Below, piece after piece: positions 37,358-47,750 of a stretch of 64,000 nt of DNA. The position numbers and the translations under genes were made by a program. The stretch is from Sphingomicrobium marinum (GTDB lineage Bacteria; Pseudomonadota; Alphaproteobacteria; Sphingomonadales; Sphingomonadaceae), in assembly GCF_026157105.1 (NCBI RefSeq), contig NZ_JANPVQ010000001.1, positions 799,501 to 863,500 on the forward strand, given 5' to 3'. Below the pieces are notes generated by a model that saw only the letters and a program-made list of their open reading frames with translations, was not told the origin of the DNA and ran no database searches. How positions within the stretch are numbered: the first letter of the stretch is position 1; every line of letters starts with the position of its first letter.

Positions 37358-37373
37358 GCCAGAGTTACCTATG
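37350..37373. repeat. Candidate integrase arm-type sites, right end
   Basis: TTTTCTAGG (37350-37358) and GTTACCTATG (37364-37373) copy the two motifs at the left end (26975 and 27034) in the same order. They lie 55-79 nt inside the right attachment repeat and overlap the last codons of the membrane protein gene. Confidence 0.4.
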
Positions 37374-37427
37374 CGATACCTAGCCGTTTGGGCATGTTTC
37401 CTAGACTGGACTTAAGTCCTTGATTTT

Positions 37428-37476
37428 GTGGTGCGCCCGGCAGGAGTCGAACCTGCGGCCTCAAGATTAGAAGTCT
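37428..37476. repeat. attR: 49-bp direct repeat inside the tRNA-Arg gene
   Basis: Perfectly identical to attL at 26891-26939. It forms the 3' 48 nt of the intact tRNA gene plus one flanking base, so insertion restored a complete tRNA. This is typical of tyrosine-integrase islands using the anticodon to T-arm region. Confidence 0.93.
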
Positions 37477-37505
37477 CGTGCTCTATCCAACTGAGCTACG
37501 GGCGC
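37429..37505 (-). tRNA. tRNA-Arg (anticodon TCT)
   Basis: Complete 77-nt cloverleaf including encoded CCA: 5' acceptor GCGCCCG pairs with 3' CGGGCGC, D-arm GTAGCTCAGTTGGATAGAGC, anticodon loop CTTCTAA (anticodon TCT), T-arm CGCAGGTTCGACTCCTGC. Reads AGA codons. It is the integration target of the 10.5 kb island. Confidence 0.96.
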
Positions 37506-37638
37506 CCCGCTTCCCCATAACCATGACGTCGCCTGCTTTCCAGCATTGCGCGTCATGGCAGAAAAACATTCATCTGTCGGACAGGCGACAGAGCGCATCA
37601 GGATCGTGGCGAATCATCGCCTGATCGGAGTTGTGACG

Positions 37639-38346
37639 ATGCGATACGCAATTGTTGCTGCTGCGTTATTGATGTCGGGGTGCAGCACCCTCCCGGCTGC
37701 CGAGATGCAGCTTCCTTCCCATCTTGCCATGCAGCAGGCCGTGCCCATCCACGGGGTCACCGGCTGGACCCACGGGCGGTTCCATTCCGCCGACTATCAG
37801 GGCGGCTATGAACGTTCAGAGCGCCGCATGACGTTTCTTGATACGTTCGACCGCCGTGCCGGGCACGCCACGTTTACCGTTAGCGGGCCCGAGATCAGCA
37901 GCGTAATTGAAGGACGCTGCCGGATGCGTGAAAAGGCGCTGCAGTTTGGCAGCGCGTCGTTTACGACCAAACCGATGGCGTATCGGTGCGAGTTTCTTTC
38001 AGACGGTCGTCCATTCCCAGCGCGTTTTGAACTTCATGAAAGTGTGAGCAACCTGCAAAGCGCGCTCAACCAGTATGAACGACGCGGAGAAATCGCGCTT
38101 GGCGGCGAAGTTTTGCAGATCCGCTCGGTTCATGCGCTCAAGGGCACCCCGCTGACTACGGCGGCGCCGATCGGATACCGGTTCGAACAGCACGGCAAGA
38201 TCATCGGCGCAGTCGAGACAAACGGCACACCGCGACTATTCGTCGCCGCCGGCACCGATCCCGGCGTGGAGCGCACCATGTTCATCGGTGCGATGGCGCT
38301 GGCCTTGCTGTGGGATCCCGCTGAAAGCCAGCTTGGCGAGACTTAA
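37639..38346 (+). CDS. Hypothetical lipoprotein
   Basis: From ATG 37639 (CGGAG upstream) the 235-aa precursor has lipobox MSGC at about Cys14 ([19 protein letters not shown]). The mature region is beta-rich and begins [21 protein letters not shown]; function unknown. An upstream in-frame TTG at 37546 would hide the signal sequence. The gene ends convergent with purQ, overlapping it by 4 nt. Confidence 0.7.
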   Translation: MRYAIVAAALLMSGCSTLPAAEMQLPSHLAMQQAVPIHGVTGWTHGRFHSADYQGGYERSERRMTFLDTFDRRAGHATFTVSGPEISSVIEGRCRMREKALQFGSASFTTKPMAYRCEFLSDGRPFPARFELHESVSNLQSALNQYERRGEIALGGEVLQIRSVHALKGTPLTTAAPIGYRFEQHGKIIGAVETNGTPRLFVAAGTDPGVERTMFIGAMALALLWDPAESQLGET

Positions 38347-39011
38347 GCGGCGACGGTCTCCACCAGGCCTTCGAACAAGCGCCGCCCGTCCTGGTTGCCG
38401 TGCGCGTCTTCCATGGCGCGTTCGGGATGCGGCATCATGCCGAGTACGTTGCCCGCTTCGTTGAGGATGCCGGCGATCCGGCGTGCCGATCCGTTGACCT
38501 CTTCGGTGTATCGGAAGGCGATGCGGCCTTCGCCTTCGAGGCGATCGAGCGTGTCGGGGTCGGCCTGATAGTTGCCGTCATGGTGCGCGACCGGGATATG
38601 GATGGTCTCGCCCTGTTCGTAGCGATTGGTGAACAGCGACTGGTTGTTCTCCACCGTGAGCCCGACTGTCTTGCAGACAAAGTGCATGCCTGAATTGCGC
38701 ATCAAGGCACCTGGTAGCAAGCCGGTTTCGGTCAATACCTGGAATCCGTTGCAAATGCCGATCACCGGAACACCGCGGCTGGCAGCGGCGGCGACGGCTT
38801 TCATGATCGGCGAGCGACCGGCCATTGCGCCCGAGCGCAAATAGTCGCCGTAGGAGAAGCCGCCGGGCAGCCCGACGAGATCGGTGCCCGCAGGCAATTC
38901 GCTTTCGCCGTGCCACACCATCTTGGGCGCTTTGCCGGTGACCTGCTCAAGCGCCACCGCGAGGTCGCGGTCGCAATTGGAGCCGGGAAAGACGATGACC
39001 GCGCTTTGCAT
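38343..39011 (-). CDS. purQ: Phosphoribosylformylglycinamidine synthase subunit PurQ
   Basis: PurQ is the glutaminase subunit of FGAM synthase in purine synthesis. The 222-aa product starts [21 protein letters not shown] and has class-I amidotransferase residues: Cys87 in [17 protein letters not shown] and His/Glu in [14 protein letters not shown] 39011 overlaps the purS stop (ATGA). Confidence 0.96.
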   Translation of the reverse strand: MQSAVIVFPGSNCDRDLAVALEQVTGKAPKMVWHGESELPAGTDLVGLPGGFSYGDYLRSGAMAGRSPIMKAVAAAASRGVPVIGICNGFQVLTETGLLPGALMRNSGMHFVCKTVGLTVENNQSLFTNRYEQGETIHIPVAHHDGNYQADPDTLDRLEGEGRIAFRYTEEVNGSARRIAGILNEAGNVLGMMPHPERAMEDAHGNQDGRRLFEGLVETVAA

Positions 39012-39244
39012 CAGTCGAGCCGTTCGATCGCGTAATTTTCGATAACGGTATTGGCGAGCAGTTTCTCGCACATCCGCTCGATCGTGGCGTCATCGGTGCC
39101 ATCGGCGAGGTCGAGTTCGATGACCTTGCCGGCGCGAACATCGCTCACCCCATCGAACCCCAGACCTTCCAGCGCGTGGTGGATCGCCTTGCCCTGCGGA
39201 TCGAGGACGCCGTTCTTGAGAGTGATCAGCACACGCGCTTTCAT
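39011..39244 (-). CDS. purS: Phosphoribosylformylglycinamidine synthase subunit PurS
   Basis: PurS is the small dimeric subunit that joins PurQ and PurL. The 77-aa product begins [21 protein letters not shown] and includes the [18 protein letters not shown] region. An in-frame upstream ATG (39274) would add ten non-conserved residues. Confidence 0.95.
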   Translation of the reverse strand: MKARVLITLKNGVLDPQGKAIHHALEGLGFDGVSDVRAGKVIELDLADGTDDATIERMCEKLLANTVIENYAIERLD

Positions 39245-39385
39245 GGGCACAAGCTCCGTTGCAAAGGGTTTCACCGCCCTATGGCGGCCCGAGACACGGT
39301 TCGCAACCTTAACTCTTTTCTAACCTTGATCCGCGAGAGTCCGCGTTTGGCGACTTGTACGAGTCGCAAACGAAGGGTGGCTCGG

Positions 39386-39538
39386 ATGATCGTAGGGATC
39401 GCATCGCTGATATTCATCGCGCTGTTCGGTTGGGGCAGCGACTATTTCGGTTGGGCAGACCCCAACGGCAAGATCCAGCTCGCGCTGGCGACGTCGTTCG
39501 TGCTTGGAATTCTTGCAGGCTATAAATCGGCAGGTTGA
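39386..39538 (+). CDS. Small membrane protein, 50 aa
   Basis: ATG 39386 behind AGGGTGG gives 50 aa with two hydrophobic segments: MIVGIASLIFIALFGWGSDYFGW and IQLALATSFVLGILAGYKSAG. Likely a two-helix inner-membrane protein of unknown function. It lies between purS (divergent) and the thioesterase gene, 17 nt before the latter. Confidence 0.6.
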   Translation: MIVGIASLIFIALFGWGSDYFGWADPNGKIQLALATSFVLGILAGYKSAG

Positions 39539-39555
39539 ACCGCTAGGCACGTCAC

Positions 39556-39942
39556 ATGGACATGCCGCCTTACGGGAAATTGTTGGGACTTGAGCCGCGC
39601 CGTGAAGACGGGCGGCTTTTTTTCGTGATGCCCGCATCGCAGGGCGTGGTCGGCCGTCCCGGCTTCCTTCATGGCGGAGCGATTGCCGGCCTGTTGGAAT
39701 ACACCGCGTTCGCCACGCTTTCCGAGAAGGTCGCCAATCCCAAGGTGGTGATGAAACCCATCACCGTTACCGTCGATTTCATGCGGGGCGGGCGGATGGT
39801 CGACACGCGTGCCGAAGCGCGCATCGAACGGCTGGGCCGGCGGATCGCCAATGTCGAGGTCTTCGCGTGGCAGAATGGCCGAGACAAACCCATTGCCTCG
39901 GCCCAGATGAATTTCCTGCTGGAACGGCCGGCGCGGACCTAG
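39556..39942 (+). CDS. PaaI-type hotdog thioesterase
   Basis: 128 aa with the hotdog-fold signature GRPGFLHGGAIAGLLEYTAF (about residues 34-55) and MRGGRMVDTRAEARIERLGRR. Such enzymes hydrolyse acyl-CoA or aromatic acyl-CoA thioesters. It ends convergent with an acyl-CoA dehydrogenase gene (4-nt overlap), fitting the surrounding acyl-CoA genes, though orientation differs. Confidence 0.85.
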   Translation: MDMPPYGKLLGLEPRREDGRLFFVMPASQGVVGRPGFLHGGAIAGLLEYTAFATLSEKVANPKVVMKPITVTVDFMRGGRMVDTRAEARIERLGRRIANVEVFAWQNGRDKPIASAQMNFLLERPART

Positions 39943-41060
39943 CCGCGCACGACCTGCATGGCGTGGTAATTGGGGCTGCCGAACAATTCGTCCACCACGG
40001 CCTGCCGCTTCATATAGAAGCCGATATCATGTTCATCGGTCATGCCGATGCCGCCGTGCATCTGGACGGCTTCCTGTACCGCGAGACGCGCGACGGCGCC
40101 TGACTTGGCCTTGGCCACCGACGTCATCATGTCGGCGCGCTCCGACCCCTCGTCGATCAGCTGCGCGGCCTTCAATGTCGCGGCGCGTGCGATCTCGATC
40201 TCGCCATACAGATGCGCGGCGCGGTGCTGCAGCGCCTGGAAGCTGCCGATCAGCTGGCCGAACTGCTTGCGTTCCTGGAGGTAACCGTTGGTCATCGCAA
40301 AGGCGCCGGCGGCAACGCCCGTGAGTTCGGAGGCCGCGCCCGCGCGCGCGGCGCGTAGGGCAGGGGCCAAGACGGTCCAGCCGCCGTCGACGTCGCCGAC
40401 CACGGCGTCGGCATCGAGCTCGACATTGTCGAACTGGAGCCGCCCGGCCTTGCTGGCATCGGCCAGCGTCACGTTCTCAAGGTCGACGCCCTTGGTGTCT
40501 TTTTCGACCGCGAAGAGCGTGAGGCCATCGGTTTCGCCCGGGCTGCCAGCGGTGCGCGCTGCGACAAGAAGGACGTCGGCGCTGCGTGCATGCACGACGA
40601 ACTGCTTGGCCCCATTGAGCGTGAAGCCGTTGCCCGATCGCTTGGCCTCCATCGCGATCCGACCGGGATCATGGTGCGCGCCCTCATCGATCGCCAGCGC
40701 CGCTACGGTCTCACCGGCCACGATGCCCGGAAACCAGCGCTCCGCATGGGCGCTGCCCTCAAACGCCTTAACCGCCGCGATGGCGGTCGTGAGGAAGGGC
40801 GAGGGCGTCAGGTTGCGGCCGATTTCCTCAAGCACCACGTTGGCTTCGACCTGGCCGAGCCCGCTGCCGCCCTTGTCTTCGGGGATCAGGATGCCGGTGA
40901 GGCCAAGTTCGGCGAACTGTTTCCACAGGTCGTGGCCAAAGCCGTCAGGACAGCCATGATCGCGCCAGTGGCGCATCTGTTTGGCGATGCTGCCTTTATC
41001 CGCCATGAAGGGGCGTACGCTGTCCTGCAGCATCAGCTGGTCTTCGTTGAGTTTGAGCAT
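39939..41060 (-). CDS. Acyl-CoA dehydrogenase (FadE-like, pair member 2)
   Basis: 373-aa flavoprotein of the acyl-CoA dehydrogenase family: N-terminal helical domain (DQLMLQDSVRPFMADKGS), middle beta domain (FTLNGAKQFVVHARSADVLLVAAR), C-terminal helices (QERKQFGQLIGSFQALQHRAAHLYGEIE, VQMHGGIGMTDEHDIGFYMKR). It is encoded 3 nt after a second ACAD and probably forms a heteromeric enzyme with it, as in steroid or cyclic acyl-CoA degradation systems. Confidence 0.85.
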   Translation of the reverse strand: MLKLNEDQLMLQDSVRPFMADKGSIAKQMRHWRDHGCPDGFGHDLWKQFAELGLTGILIPEDKGGSGLGQVEANVVLEEIGRNLTPSPFLTTAIAAVKAFEGSAHAERWFPGIVAGETVAALAIDEGAHHDPGRIAMEAKRSGNGFTLNGAKQFVVHARSADVLLVAARTAGSPGETDGLTLFAVEKDTKGVDLENVTLADASKAGRLQFDNVELDADAVVGDVDGGWTVLAPALRAARAGAASELTGVAAGAFAMTNGYLQERKQFGQLIGSFQALQHRAAHLYGEIEIARAATLKAAQLIDEGSERADMMTSVAKAKSGAVARLAVQEAVQMHGGIGMTDEHDIGFYMKRQAVVDELFGSPNYHAMQVVRG

Positions 41061-41063
41061 CGA

Positions 41064-42215
41064 TCAGGCCCCCGGCAGGTTGAGGATATGCTTGGCAACG
41101 ATGCCGAGCTGGATTTCGGACGTGCCGCCTTCGATCGAGTTGGCCTTGGTGCGCAGCCATTCGCGCGCCTTCTTGCCTTCCCTGGAACGCTCACTCTCCC
41201 ATTCGAGCGCGTCCGACCCACCGCCCTGCATGACGAGTTCGTGGCGGCGCTTGTTCAGTTCGGTGCCGGCATACTTCATCAGGCTGGGTTCGGCAGGGTG
41301 CGATTCTCCGGCTTTCAATTTGTCGATGAAATGTTCGCTCATCGCCTGAAAGGCGAGCGCATCGACATCGAAACGGGCGAGATCGGCGGCGAGGATGGGA
41401 TCGCCCTGGTCGCCGACGGCCTGCGATAACAGCGATGATCCCGAACCGCCGCCAAGCCCCATTCCAGAAATCATCTCGCGCTCGTGCCCGAGCAGGTACT
41501 TGGCGACCGTCCAGCCTTCATTCTCGTTATGGACGAGCTGGTCCTTGGGGACCTTCACGTCGTCGAAAAAGGTTTCGCAGAAAGGCGAATAGCCGCTGAT
41601 TAGCTTGATCGGTTTGGTCGAGACGCCTTCCGATTCCATGTCGAAGAGCAGGAAGCTGATGCCGCCATGCTTGCTTTCTTTGGAGGTGCGCACGAGGCAG
41701 AAGATCCAGTCCGCTTCGTCGGCGTAGGAGGTCCAGACCTTCTGGCCGTTGACGAGATAATGATCGTCCTTGTCTTCGGCCTTGGTCTGGAGGCCGGCAA
41801 GATCGGAACCCGCACCCGGTTCCGAATAGCCTTGGCACCAGCGGATTTCGCCGCGCGCGATCGGCGGGAGGAAGCGCAGTTTCTGCTCCTCGGTACCGAA
41901 CTTGAGCAGCGCGGGGCCAAGCATCGAAATGCCGAAACTGGTCAGCGGTAGGCGACACCCAAGCGCCTTCATTTCCTGATGCAGGATCTTCGTCTCTTCG
42001 GCGCTCAGCCCGCCGCCGCCATATTCGGATGGCCAGTCGGGCACGGTCCAGCCGCGCTCTGCCATGCGCTCTAACCAGACTTTCTGGTCTTCGGACTGGA
42101 ATTCAAAGTTGCGGCCGCCCCAGCAGGCGTCTTTCTCTGATTTCATCGGTGTGCGCATGGATGGCGGGCAGTTTTGCTCCAGCCAAGCTCTGGTTTCGGT
42201 GCGGAAGTCGGCCAT
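41064..42215 (-). CDS. Acyl-CoA dehydrogenase (FadE-like, pair member 1)
   Basis: 383 aa; ACAD signatures WCQGYSEPGAGSDLAGLQTKA, YLVNGQKVWTSYADEADWIFCLVRT, and a C-terminal ANSIEGGTSEIQLGIVAKHIL motif that contains the region of the catalytic base. Directly upstream of the second ACAD (3-nt spacer) and divergent from a third ACAD at 42295 with only 79 nt between, so a shared promoter region is likely. Confidence 0.88.
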   Translation of the reverse strand: MADFRTETRAWLEQNCPPSMRTPMKSEKDACWGGRNFEFQSEDQKVWLERMAERGWTVPDWPSEYGGGGLSAEETKILHQEMKALGCRLPLTSFGISMLGPALLKFGTEEQKLRFLPPIARGEIRWCQGYSEPGAGSDLAGLQTKAEDKDDHYLVNGQKVWTSYADEADWIFCLVRTSKESKHGGISFLLFDMESEGVSTKPIKLISGYSPFCETFFDDVKVPKDQLVHNENEGWTVAKYLLGHEREMISGMGLGGGSGSSLLSQAVGDQGDPILAADLARFDVDALAFQAMSEHFIDKLKAGESHPAEPSLMKYAGTELNKRRHELVMQGGGSDALEWESERSREGKKAREWLRTKANSIEGGTSEIQLGIVAKHILNLPGA

Positions 42216-42294
42216 GGCCCTTGTCCTTTCAGGTGCGGATGCGTAGCCCCGTTTTGAAACGCGACGGACCGAACATCAACCTGGGAGAGGTGCT

Positions 42295-43542
42295 GTGGAT
42301 TTTGACCTTACGGAAAGGCAGGCTTTCTTCCGCGACCGGGTCAAATCCTTCATCGACGAGCATGTTCGGCCGCGAGTCGCGGACTACTACCGCGAGATCA
42401 ACGAGGGCGATCGCTGGTCTCATCTGGAGCTGATCGAAGAGCTTAAGCCGCTCGCGAAAAAGGCGGGGCTATGGAACCTGTTCATGCCGCCCGGCGGAAT
42501 GTTGAGCCATGTCGACGAGACTTTCGACTTCGAAGGCGAACAGCTGACCAATCTTGAATATGCGCTGTGCGCCGAGGAAATGGGCCGCATCCTGTGGAGC
42601 GCCGAAGTCTTCAATTGTTCGGCGCCCGATACGGGCAATATGGAAGTGCTGCATCGTTACGGCACGCGCGAGCAGAAGAATCAGTGGCTCGAGCCGCTGA
42701 TGCACGGCAAGATCCGCTCGGCGTTCCTGATGACCGAGCCCGCGGTCGCATCGTCCGATGCCACCAATATCGAGTGCCGGATCGAGCGCGATGGCGACGA
42801 TTATGTCATCAATGGCCGCAAGTGGTGGTCGAGCGGGGCGGGCGATCCGCGCTGCAAGCTCGCCATCGTCATGGGCAAGACCGATCCCCAAGAATACAAG
42901 TATCGCCAGCAGTCGATGATCCTGATGCCGCTCGATGCCGAGGGCGTAACGATCCACCGCGCCTTGAACGTCTATGGCTTCGACGATGCGCCGCATGGTC
43001 ATATGGAAATCAGCCTTGATAATGTGCGGGTGCCAGCTTCCAACCTGCTCCTTGGCGAGGGTAGGGGGTTCGAGATTGCGCAGGGGCGTCTGGGCCCGGG
43101 ACGCATCCACCACTGCATGCGCACGATCGGCGCGGCCGAGGAAGCGCTCGAACTGATGGTGAAGCGGCTGCAGTCGCGTGTCGCCTTCGGCAAGACCATC
43201 GGCGCGCATTCGATCTGGGAACAGCGGGTCGCCGAAGCGCGGATCGAGATCGACGCGACACGGCTACTTTGTCTCAAGGCCGGCGACATGATGGACAAGG
43301 TCGGCAACAAGGAAGCCAAGGCCGAGATCGCGATGATCAAGGTGAAGGCGCCGCGCATGGCGCTGCAGGTAATCGACGATGCGGTGCAGGCCTTTGGCGG
43401 CGCGGGTGTCAGCCAGGATACGCCGCTGGCGCATAGCTGGGCTGGCATACGCACGCTGCGCCTCGCCGACGGACCCGACGAGGTCCATAATCGCACCATC
43501 GCGCGAATCGAGTATGCAAAACATGCGGAGCTGCCCCAATGA
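42295..43542 (+). CDS. Acyl-CoA dehydrogenase
   Basis: GTG start at 42295 (GGGAGAGG upstream) gives 415 aa: [97 protein letters not shown], and [24 protein letters not shown]. It is similar to the ACAD10/11-type group. It overlaps the first SDR by 4 nt. Confidence 0.9.
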   Translation: MDFDLTERQAFFRDRVKSFIDEHVRPRVADYYREINEGDRWSHLELIEELKPLAKKAGLWNLFMPPGGMLSHVDETFDFEGEQLTNLEYALCAEEMGRILWSAEVFNCSAPDTGNMEVLHRYGTREQKNQWLEPLMHGKIRSAFLMTEPAVASSDATNIECRIERDGDDYVINGRKWWSSGAGDPRCKLAIVMGKTDPQEYKYRQQSMILMPLDAEGVTIHRALNVYGFDDAPHGHMEISLDNVRVPASNLLLGEGRGFEIAQGRLGPGRIHHCMRTIGAAEEALELMVKRLQSRVAFGKTIGAHSIWEQRVAEARIEIDATRLLCLKAGDMMDKVGNKEAKAEIAMIKVKAPRMALQVIDDAVQAFGGAGVSQDTPLAHSWAGIRTLRLADGPDEVHNRTIARIEYAKHAELPQ

Positions 43543-44318
43543 GCAAACTCTTTGACCTAACCGGCAAATCGGTCGTCATCACGGGCTCGAGCCGCGGGAT
43601 CGGCAAGGCGATTGCCGAGGCGATGGCGGCGCAGGGCGCCAAGGTCGTGATCTCCAGTCGCAAGCAGGATGCCTGCGAGGAAACCGCCGCGGCGATCAAC
43701 GCCGACCATGGCGAGGGCACTGCAATTGCTGTCGCGGCGAACATTTCTTCAAAGGAAGATTTGCAGAACCTAGTGGACGAGACCCGCGCTGCGTTCGGCA
43801 AGGTCGATGTGCTGGTCTGTAACGCCGCTTCCAACCCTTATTACGGGCCGATGGGCGGGATCTCGGACGAGCAATTCGAGAAGATTTTGATGAACAATGT
43901 GGTCTCCAATCACTGGCTCATCCAGATGTGCGCGCCCGAGATGCTCGAACGCGAGGAAGGCTCGATCATCATCGTGTCGTCGATCGGCGGGCTGACAAGT
44001 TCGACAACGATCGGTGCGTACAATGTCTCGAAGGCCGCCGACTTTCAGCTCGCGCGCAACCTGGCGGCCGAATACGGGCCCAAGGGCGTGCGGGTGAATT
44101 GTATCGCGCCGGGGCTCATCAAAACCGATTTCGCCCGCGCGCTGTGGGAAAATCCCGATACGCTCAAGATGGTGACGCGCGGGACGCCGATGCGGCGCAT
44201 TGGCGAGCCTGAAGAAATCGCCGGGGCCGCCGTGTATCTCGCGAGCCCAGCTTCAACTTTCATGACCGGCCAGGCGATGATCGTAGACGGCGGAAGCACG
44301 ATCGGGGTGGGGCTGTGA
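43539..44318 (+). CDS. SDR family oxidoreductase
   Basis: 259-aa short-chain dehydrogenase: nucleotide motif [18 protein letters not shown] (about 16-33), NAASNPYY, catalytic Ser-Tyr-Lys in the [11 protein letters not shown] and [11 protein letters not shown] stretches, and [13 protein letters not shown]. It likely oxidises 3-hydroxyacyl or similar alcohol intermediates of this acyl-CoA cluster. Its stop overlaps the next SDR by 4 nt. Confidence 0.88.
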   Translation: MSKLFDLTGKSVVITGSSRGIGKAIAEAMAAQGAKVVISSRKQDACEETAAAINADHGEGTAIAVAANISSKEDLQNLVDETRAAFGKVDVLVCNAASNPYYGPMGGISDEQFEKILMNNVVSNHWLIQMCAPEMLEREEGSIIIVSSIGGLTSSTTIGAYNVSKAADFQLARNLAAEYGPKGVRVNCIAPGLIKTDFARALWENPDTLKMVTRGTPMRRIGEPEEIAGAAVYLASPASTFMTGQAMIVDGGSTIGVGL

Positions 44319-45064
44319 GGCTCGACGGCAAGATCGCCATCGTCACCGGTGCCGGGAGCGGCATCGGCAAAGCCACGGTCGACCTGTTCCGCAATGAAGG
44401 CGCGACAGTCGTCGGCGCCGATCTCAAGAACGCCGATGTCGAGTGCGATGCGGGTTCGGAGGCAGCGGTAAAGGCGCTGATCGACGAGGTCGCCGACAAG
44501 CATGGCGGGCTCGACATCATATTTGCAAATGCCGGCATTTCGGGCGGGCTCGCTTCGATGTTCGAGCAAACGGAAGATGACTGGGCGGAAATCCTTCGCG
44601 TCAACACGATTGGCCCTGCGATGGCGATCAAGCATGCGGCGCCGCACATGCAGAAGCGCGGTGGTGGCTCGATCATCGCGACCGCCTCGGTCGCGGGCTT
44701 GCGCTCGGGCGCGGGCGGCGCGGCCTATACCGCGTCCAAGGCGGCGGTGATCAATCTTGTGAAGATCGGCGCGCAGCAGCTCACCGGCTCCAACATCCGC
44801 GTCAACGCGATCTGCCCGGGCCTCATCGAGACCGGGATGACCGAATTCGTCTACGAACGCGCCCGCGCCAAGGGCGTTGAAGACAAGCTCGGCCACCTCA
44901 ACCCCTTGAAGCGCGGCGGCGAGCCGATCGAGATCTCCAATGCCGCGCTTTTCCTAGCGTCCGACGAGGCATCCTATGTCAACGGCCATGCGTTGGTCGT
45001 GGACGGAGGATTGTCCTCTTCCCACCCCTTCAACCTGCAGGCCTACGGCCGCACCGCAATCTGA
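44315..45064 (+). CDS. SDR family oxidoreductase
   Basis: 249 aa from GTG 44315 with [18 protein letters not shown] (about 12-29), NAGISGG, and catalytic [28 protein letters not shown]. The C-terminus ends [17 protein letters not shown]. Coupled by overlap to the previous SDR and 15 nt from the FadJ-like gene; all are co-directional and probably one operon. Confidence 0.88.
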   Translation: MRLDGKIAIVTGAGSGIGKATVDLFRNEGATVVGADLKNADVECDAGSEAAVKALIDEVADKHGGLDIIFANAGISGGLASMFEQTEDDWAEILRVNTIGPAMAIKHAAPHMQKRGGGSIIATASVAGLRSGAGGAAYTASKAAVINLVKIGAQQLTGSNIRVNAICPGLIETGMTEFVYERARAKGVEDKLGHLNPLKRGGEPIEISNAALFLASDEASYVNGHALVVDGGLSSSHPFNLQAYGRTAI

Positions 45065-45079
45065 CCTTCGGAGACTAAA

Positions 45080-47137
45080 ATGACCGACCCGATTTCCAGC
45101 GAAAAACATGGCGATGTGCAGATCATCTGGAGCGACAATCCGCCCGTAAATGCGCTAGGCGCCGCGGTGCGCCAAGGCCTGGTGCGCGAGATCGAAGCCG
45201 CGGAGGCCGATGACAGCGTCAAGGCCGTCGTGATCGCCTGTAAGGGCCGCACCTTTTTCGCGGGTGCGGACATCAGCGAATTCGGCAAACCGCCGGTGAT
45301 GCCGTGGCTGCCCGACGTGGTCGATCGTATCGAGGCCTGCACCAAGCCGGTCGTGGCTGCGATCCATGGCACCGCGCTGGGCGGGGGCTGCGAGGTTGCG
45401 CTGGGGTGCCATTACCGCGTCGCCGTGCCGTCCGCGAAACTGGGCTTTCCCGAAGTCGATCTGGGCCTGCTTCCGGGCGCAGGCGGCACGCAGCGAGGGC
45501 CCCGCGTCGCGGGTGTCGAACTGGCGCTCCAGATGGCGACGACCGGTAAGCCGATTTCGGCGCAACAGGCGCACGATGCCGGCCTCGTCGATCGCATCGT
45601 CGAAGGCGAACTGATCGAGCACGCGGTCGCCTATGCCGACGAAGTGAAAGACGTCCGCCCGCTGCCCCGGTCGTCCGAGCGAGACGACAAGGTAACTGAC
45701 GTCGATCACGCCATTTTCGAGGAGTACAAAAAAGCCAACGCCAAGCTGTTCCGCGGCGATGTGGCCCCGCAGGCCAACCTGGAAACGATAAAGGCGGCGA
45801 CCGAGATGCCGTTCGAGAAAGGTGTGATGTTCGAACGCCAGAAGTTCATGGAGCTGATGGCCGGCCCGCAGGCGCGCGCCCGCCAATATTTCTTCTTCGC
45901 CGAGCGCAAGGCCGCCAAGATCGACGGCGTCGGCGACGACGTCCAGCCGCGTGACATCAAGCGCGTCGGCGTGATCGGCGCCGGTACGATGGGCGGCGGC
46001 ATTTCGATGAACTTTCTTACCGCTGGCATCCCGGTCACCATCGTCGAAATGAACCAGGACGCGCTTGATCGCGGCACGGGCATCATGCTGAAGAATTACC
46101 AGTCGACGGCCAAGAAAGGCCGCATGACCGAGGAACAGGTCGGCCAGGCGATGGGCCTGCTCAACCCGACGCTGGACTTCAATGAATTGGCCGAATGCGA
46201 CCTCATCATCGAGGCGGTCTATGAGAATATGGACGTGAAGAAGGAGATCTTCACGCGCCTCGACGGCATCGCCAAGGACGGCGCGATCCTCGCCTCCAAC
46301 ACATCCTATCTCGACATCAACGAGATCGCGTCGGTGACCAAGCGTTCCGAAGACGTCGTGGGCCTCCACTTCTTCTCACCCGCCAACATCATGAAGCTCC
46401 TTGAGGTCGTACGCGGCGACAAGACGGCGGACGATGTGCTGGTGACCGCGATGGCGCTGGCCAAGAAGATCAAGAAAGTCGCCGTCATTGCGGGCGTCTG
46501 CTACGGCTTCATCGGCAACCGCATGCTCATCCCGCGCCAGCTCGAAGCCGAAAAGCTGTTGCTCGAAGGTGCGACGCCCGCGCAGGTCGACAAGGTGCAT
46601 GTCGAATTCGGCATGCCGATGGGGCCGTTCCAGATGGCCGACCTAGCCGGTGTCGATATTGGCTGGCACCGCGATCCCGAACGTATCGAAAGCATCCGCG
46701 ACGCGCTGTGCGCGAAGGAGCGCTGGGGCCAGAAGAAAGGCGCGGGATTCTACGACTATGACGAGAACCGCCGTCCGAGCCCGTCGGACGTCACCGCAGC
46801 AATAATCGAGGACTTCCGCAAGAAGGAAGGCGTCACCGAAACGCGCGAGATCAGCGACCAGGAAATCGTCGAACGCACGCTCTACACGATGGTCAACGAG
46901 GGCGCGAAGATCCTAGAGGAAGGCAAGGCGCAGCGCGCTTCCGACATCGATGTCGTGTGGATCTACGGCTATGGCTGGCCGGTCTATCGCGGCGGCCCGA
47001 TGCATTGGGCGGACAGCGAAGGGCTCGACAAGATTGTCGAGGGCCTGAAGCGCCAGCAGGATCGCATGGGCGACAGCTTCAGCTTCAGCCAGCTGCTGCT
47101 CGACAAGGCGGAAAAGGGCGAGAAGTTTACTCGGTAG
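45080..47137 (+). CDS. Bifunctional enoyl-CoA hydratase / 3-hydroxyacyl-CoA dehydrogenase (FadJ-like)
   Basis: 685 aa. The N-terminus is a crotonase domain ([55 protein letters not shown]); the C-terminal part from about 290 is a 3-hydroxyacyl-CoA dehydrogenase ([72 protein letters not shown]). It performs two consecutive beta-oxidation steps. A terminator and a MarR gene follow. Confidence 0.93.
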   Translation: MTDPISSEKHGDVQIIWSDNPPVNALGAAVRQGLVREIEAAEADDSVKAVVIACKGRTFFAGADISEFGKPPVMPWLPDVVDRIEACTKPVVAAIHGTALGGGCEVALGCHYRVAVPSAKLGFPEVDLGLLPGAGGTQRGPRVAGVELALQMATTGKPISAQQAHDAGLVDRIVEGELIEHAVAYADEVKDVRPLPRSSERDDKVTDVDHAIFEEYKKANAKLFRGDVAPQANLETIKAATEMPFEKGVMFERQKFMELMAGPQARARQYFFFAERKAAKIDGVGDDVQPRDIKRVGVIGAGTMGGGISMNFLTAGIPVTIVEMNQDALDRGTGIMLKNYQSTAKKGRMTEEQVGQAMGLLNPTLDFNELAECDLIIEAVYENMDVKKEIFTRLDGIAKDGAILASNTSYLDINEIASVTKRSEDVVGLHFFSPANIMKLLEVVRGDKTADDVLVTAMALAKKIKKVAVIAGVCYGFIGNRMLIPRQLEAEKLLLEGATPAQVDKVHVEFGMPMGPFQMADLAGVDIGWHRDPERIESIRDALCAKERWGQKKGAGFYDYDENRRPSPSDVTAAIIEDFRKKEGVTETREISDQEIVERTLYTMVNEGAKILEEGKAQRASDIDVVWIYGYGWPVYRGGPMHWADSEGLDKIVEGLKRQQDRMGDSFSFSQLLLDKAEKGEKFTR

Positions 47138-47159
47138 TCCTTGCGCCTGATTTCAAGTC

Positions 47160-47195
47160 GCCCCGCGTCGCCCAGGCAGCGCGGGGCGTTCTTTT
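47160..47195 (+). terminator. Intrinsic terminator after the FadJ-like gene
   Basis: GCCCCGCG (47160-47167) pairs with CGCGGGGC (47180-47187), followed by GTTCTTTT. The stem is GC-only with a 12-nt loop. It ends the acyl-CoA operon before the MarR gene. Confidence 0.8.
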
Positions 47196-47270
47196 AACGC
47201 TAACTGCGGGCCGAACATATTTTGCGACAGGAAAACTTGCTACGCTGCAATTAATCGTTAGCGTCGCAGA

Positions 47271-47678
47271 ATGTTCAAGCTCAACGAAGACAGGATCGCG
47301 CAGCGATTGGCCGCCGTCATCGAACGGCTCGATGACGGGCGGTTACAGGACCGCTATCGGCTGCAGGAACGTTCGATGCTGATGGCGATCGAGGAGCTTG
47401 AGCCCGCCAGTCTTGGTGCGGTTGCCGAGGCGGTCAATCGCGGGGCGCCGGCGATCAGCCGTGCGGTGGATGCCGCGGTGCGCGACGGGCTGGTCGATCG
47501 CCGCCCCGATCCCGATCATCGGCGCCGATTGCAGCTTCGGCTTACCGAGGAGGGCAAGCGCCACCTAGAAGATACGGCCGCCGACCATGGGCGACTGGCC
47601 GAAAGGATCGGCTCGCTGGCACCCAGTGAACAACGCGCCGTCGAGCGCGCGGTCGAGATCCTCGAACATATGCGTTGA
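47271..47678 (+). CDS. MarR-family transcriptional regulator
   Basis: 135 aa with a winged helix: [58 protein letters not shown]. It probably represses the adjacent acyl-CoA degradation operon or nearby genes in response to a ligand; the effector is unknown. It has its own start after the terminator. Confidence 0.85.
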   Translation: MFKLNEDRIAQRLAAVIERLDDGRLQDRYRLQERSMLMAIEELEPASLGAVAEAVNRGAPAISRAVDAAVRDGLVDRRPDPDHRRRLQLRLTEEGKRHLEDTAADHGRLAERIGSLAPSEQRAVERAVEILEHMR

Positions 47679-47750
47679 GGTGCATGCTGCATTGCAGCAA
47701 CGGGCATGATGCTGTAGGGGCGCGCCAAACGTCCCCCGAGGAAAAGAAAA

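Larger units (their letters stand above)
26891..37476. mobile_element. Integrated satellite-like island in tRNA-Arg(TCT)
   Basis: The element is bounded by 49-bp direct repeats and contains integrase, AlpA-like regulator, HNH nuclease, winged-helix replication-type protein with iterons, and a major capsid gene, plus a block of exported small proteins. It lacks portal, terminase, protease and tail genes, conjugation genes and known antibiotic-resistance genes. The interior is visibly less GC-rich than the flanks, most clearly from 33.1 to 37.4 kb. I interpret it as a phage satellite or decayed prophage; the boundaries are directly seen, the class is inferred. Confidence 0.85.
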
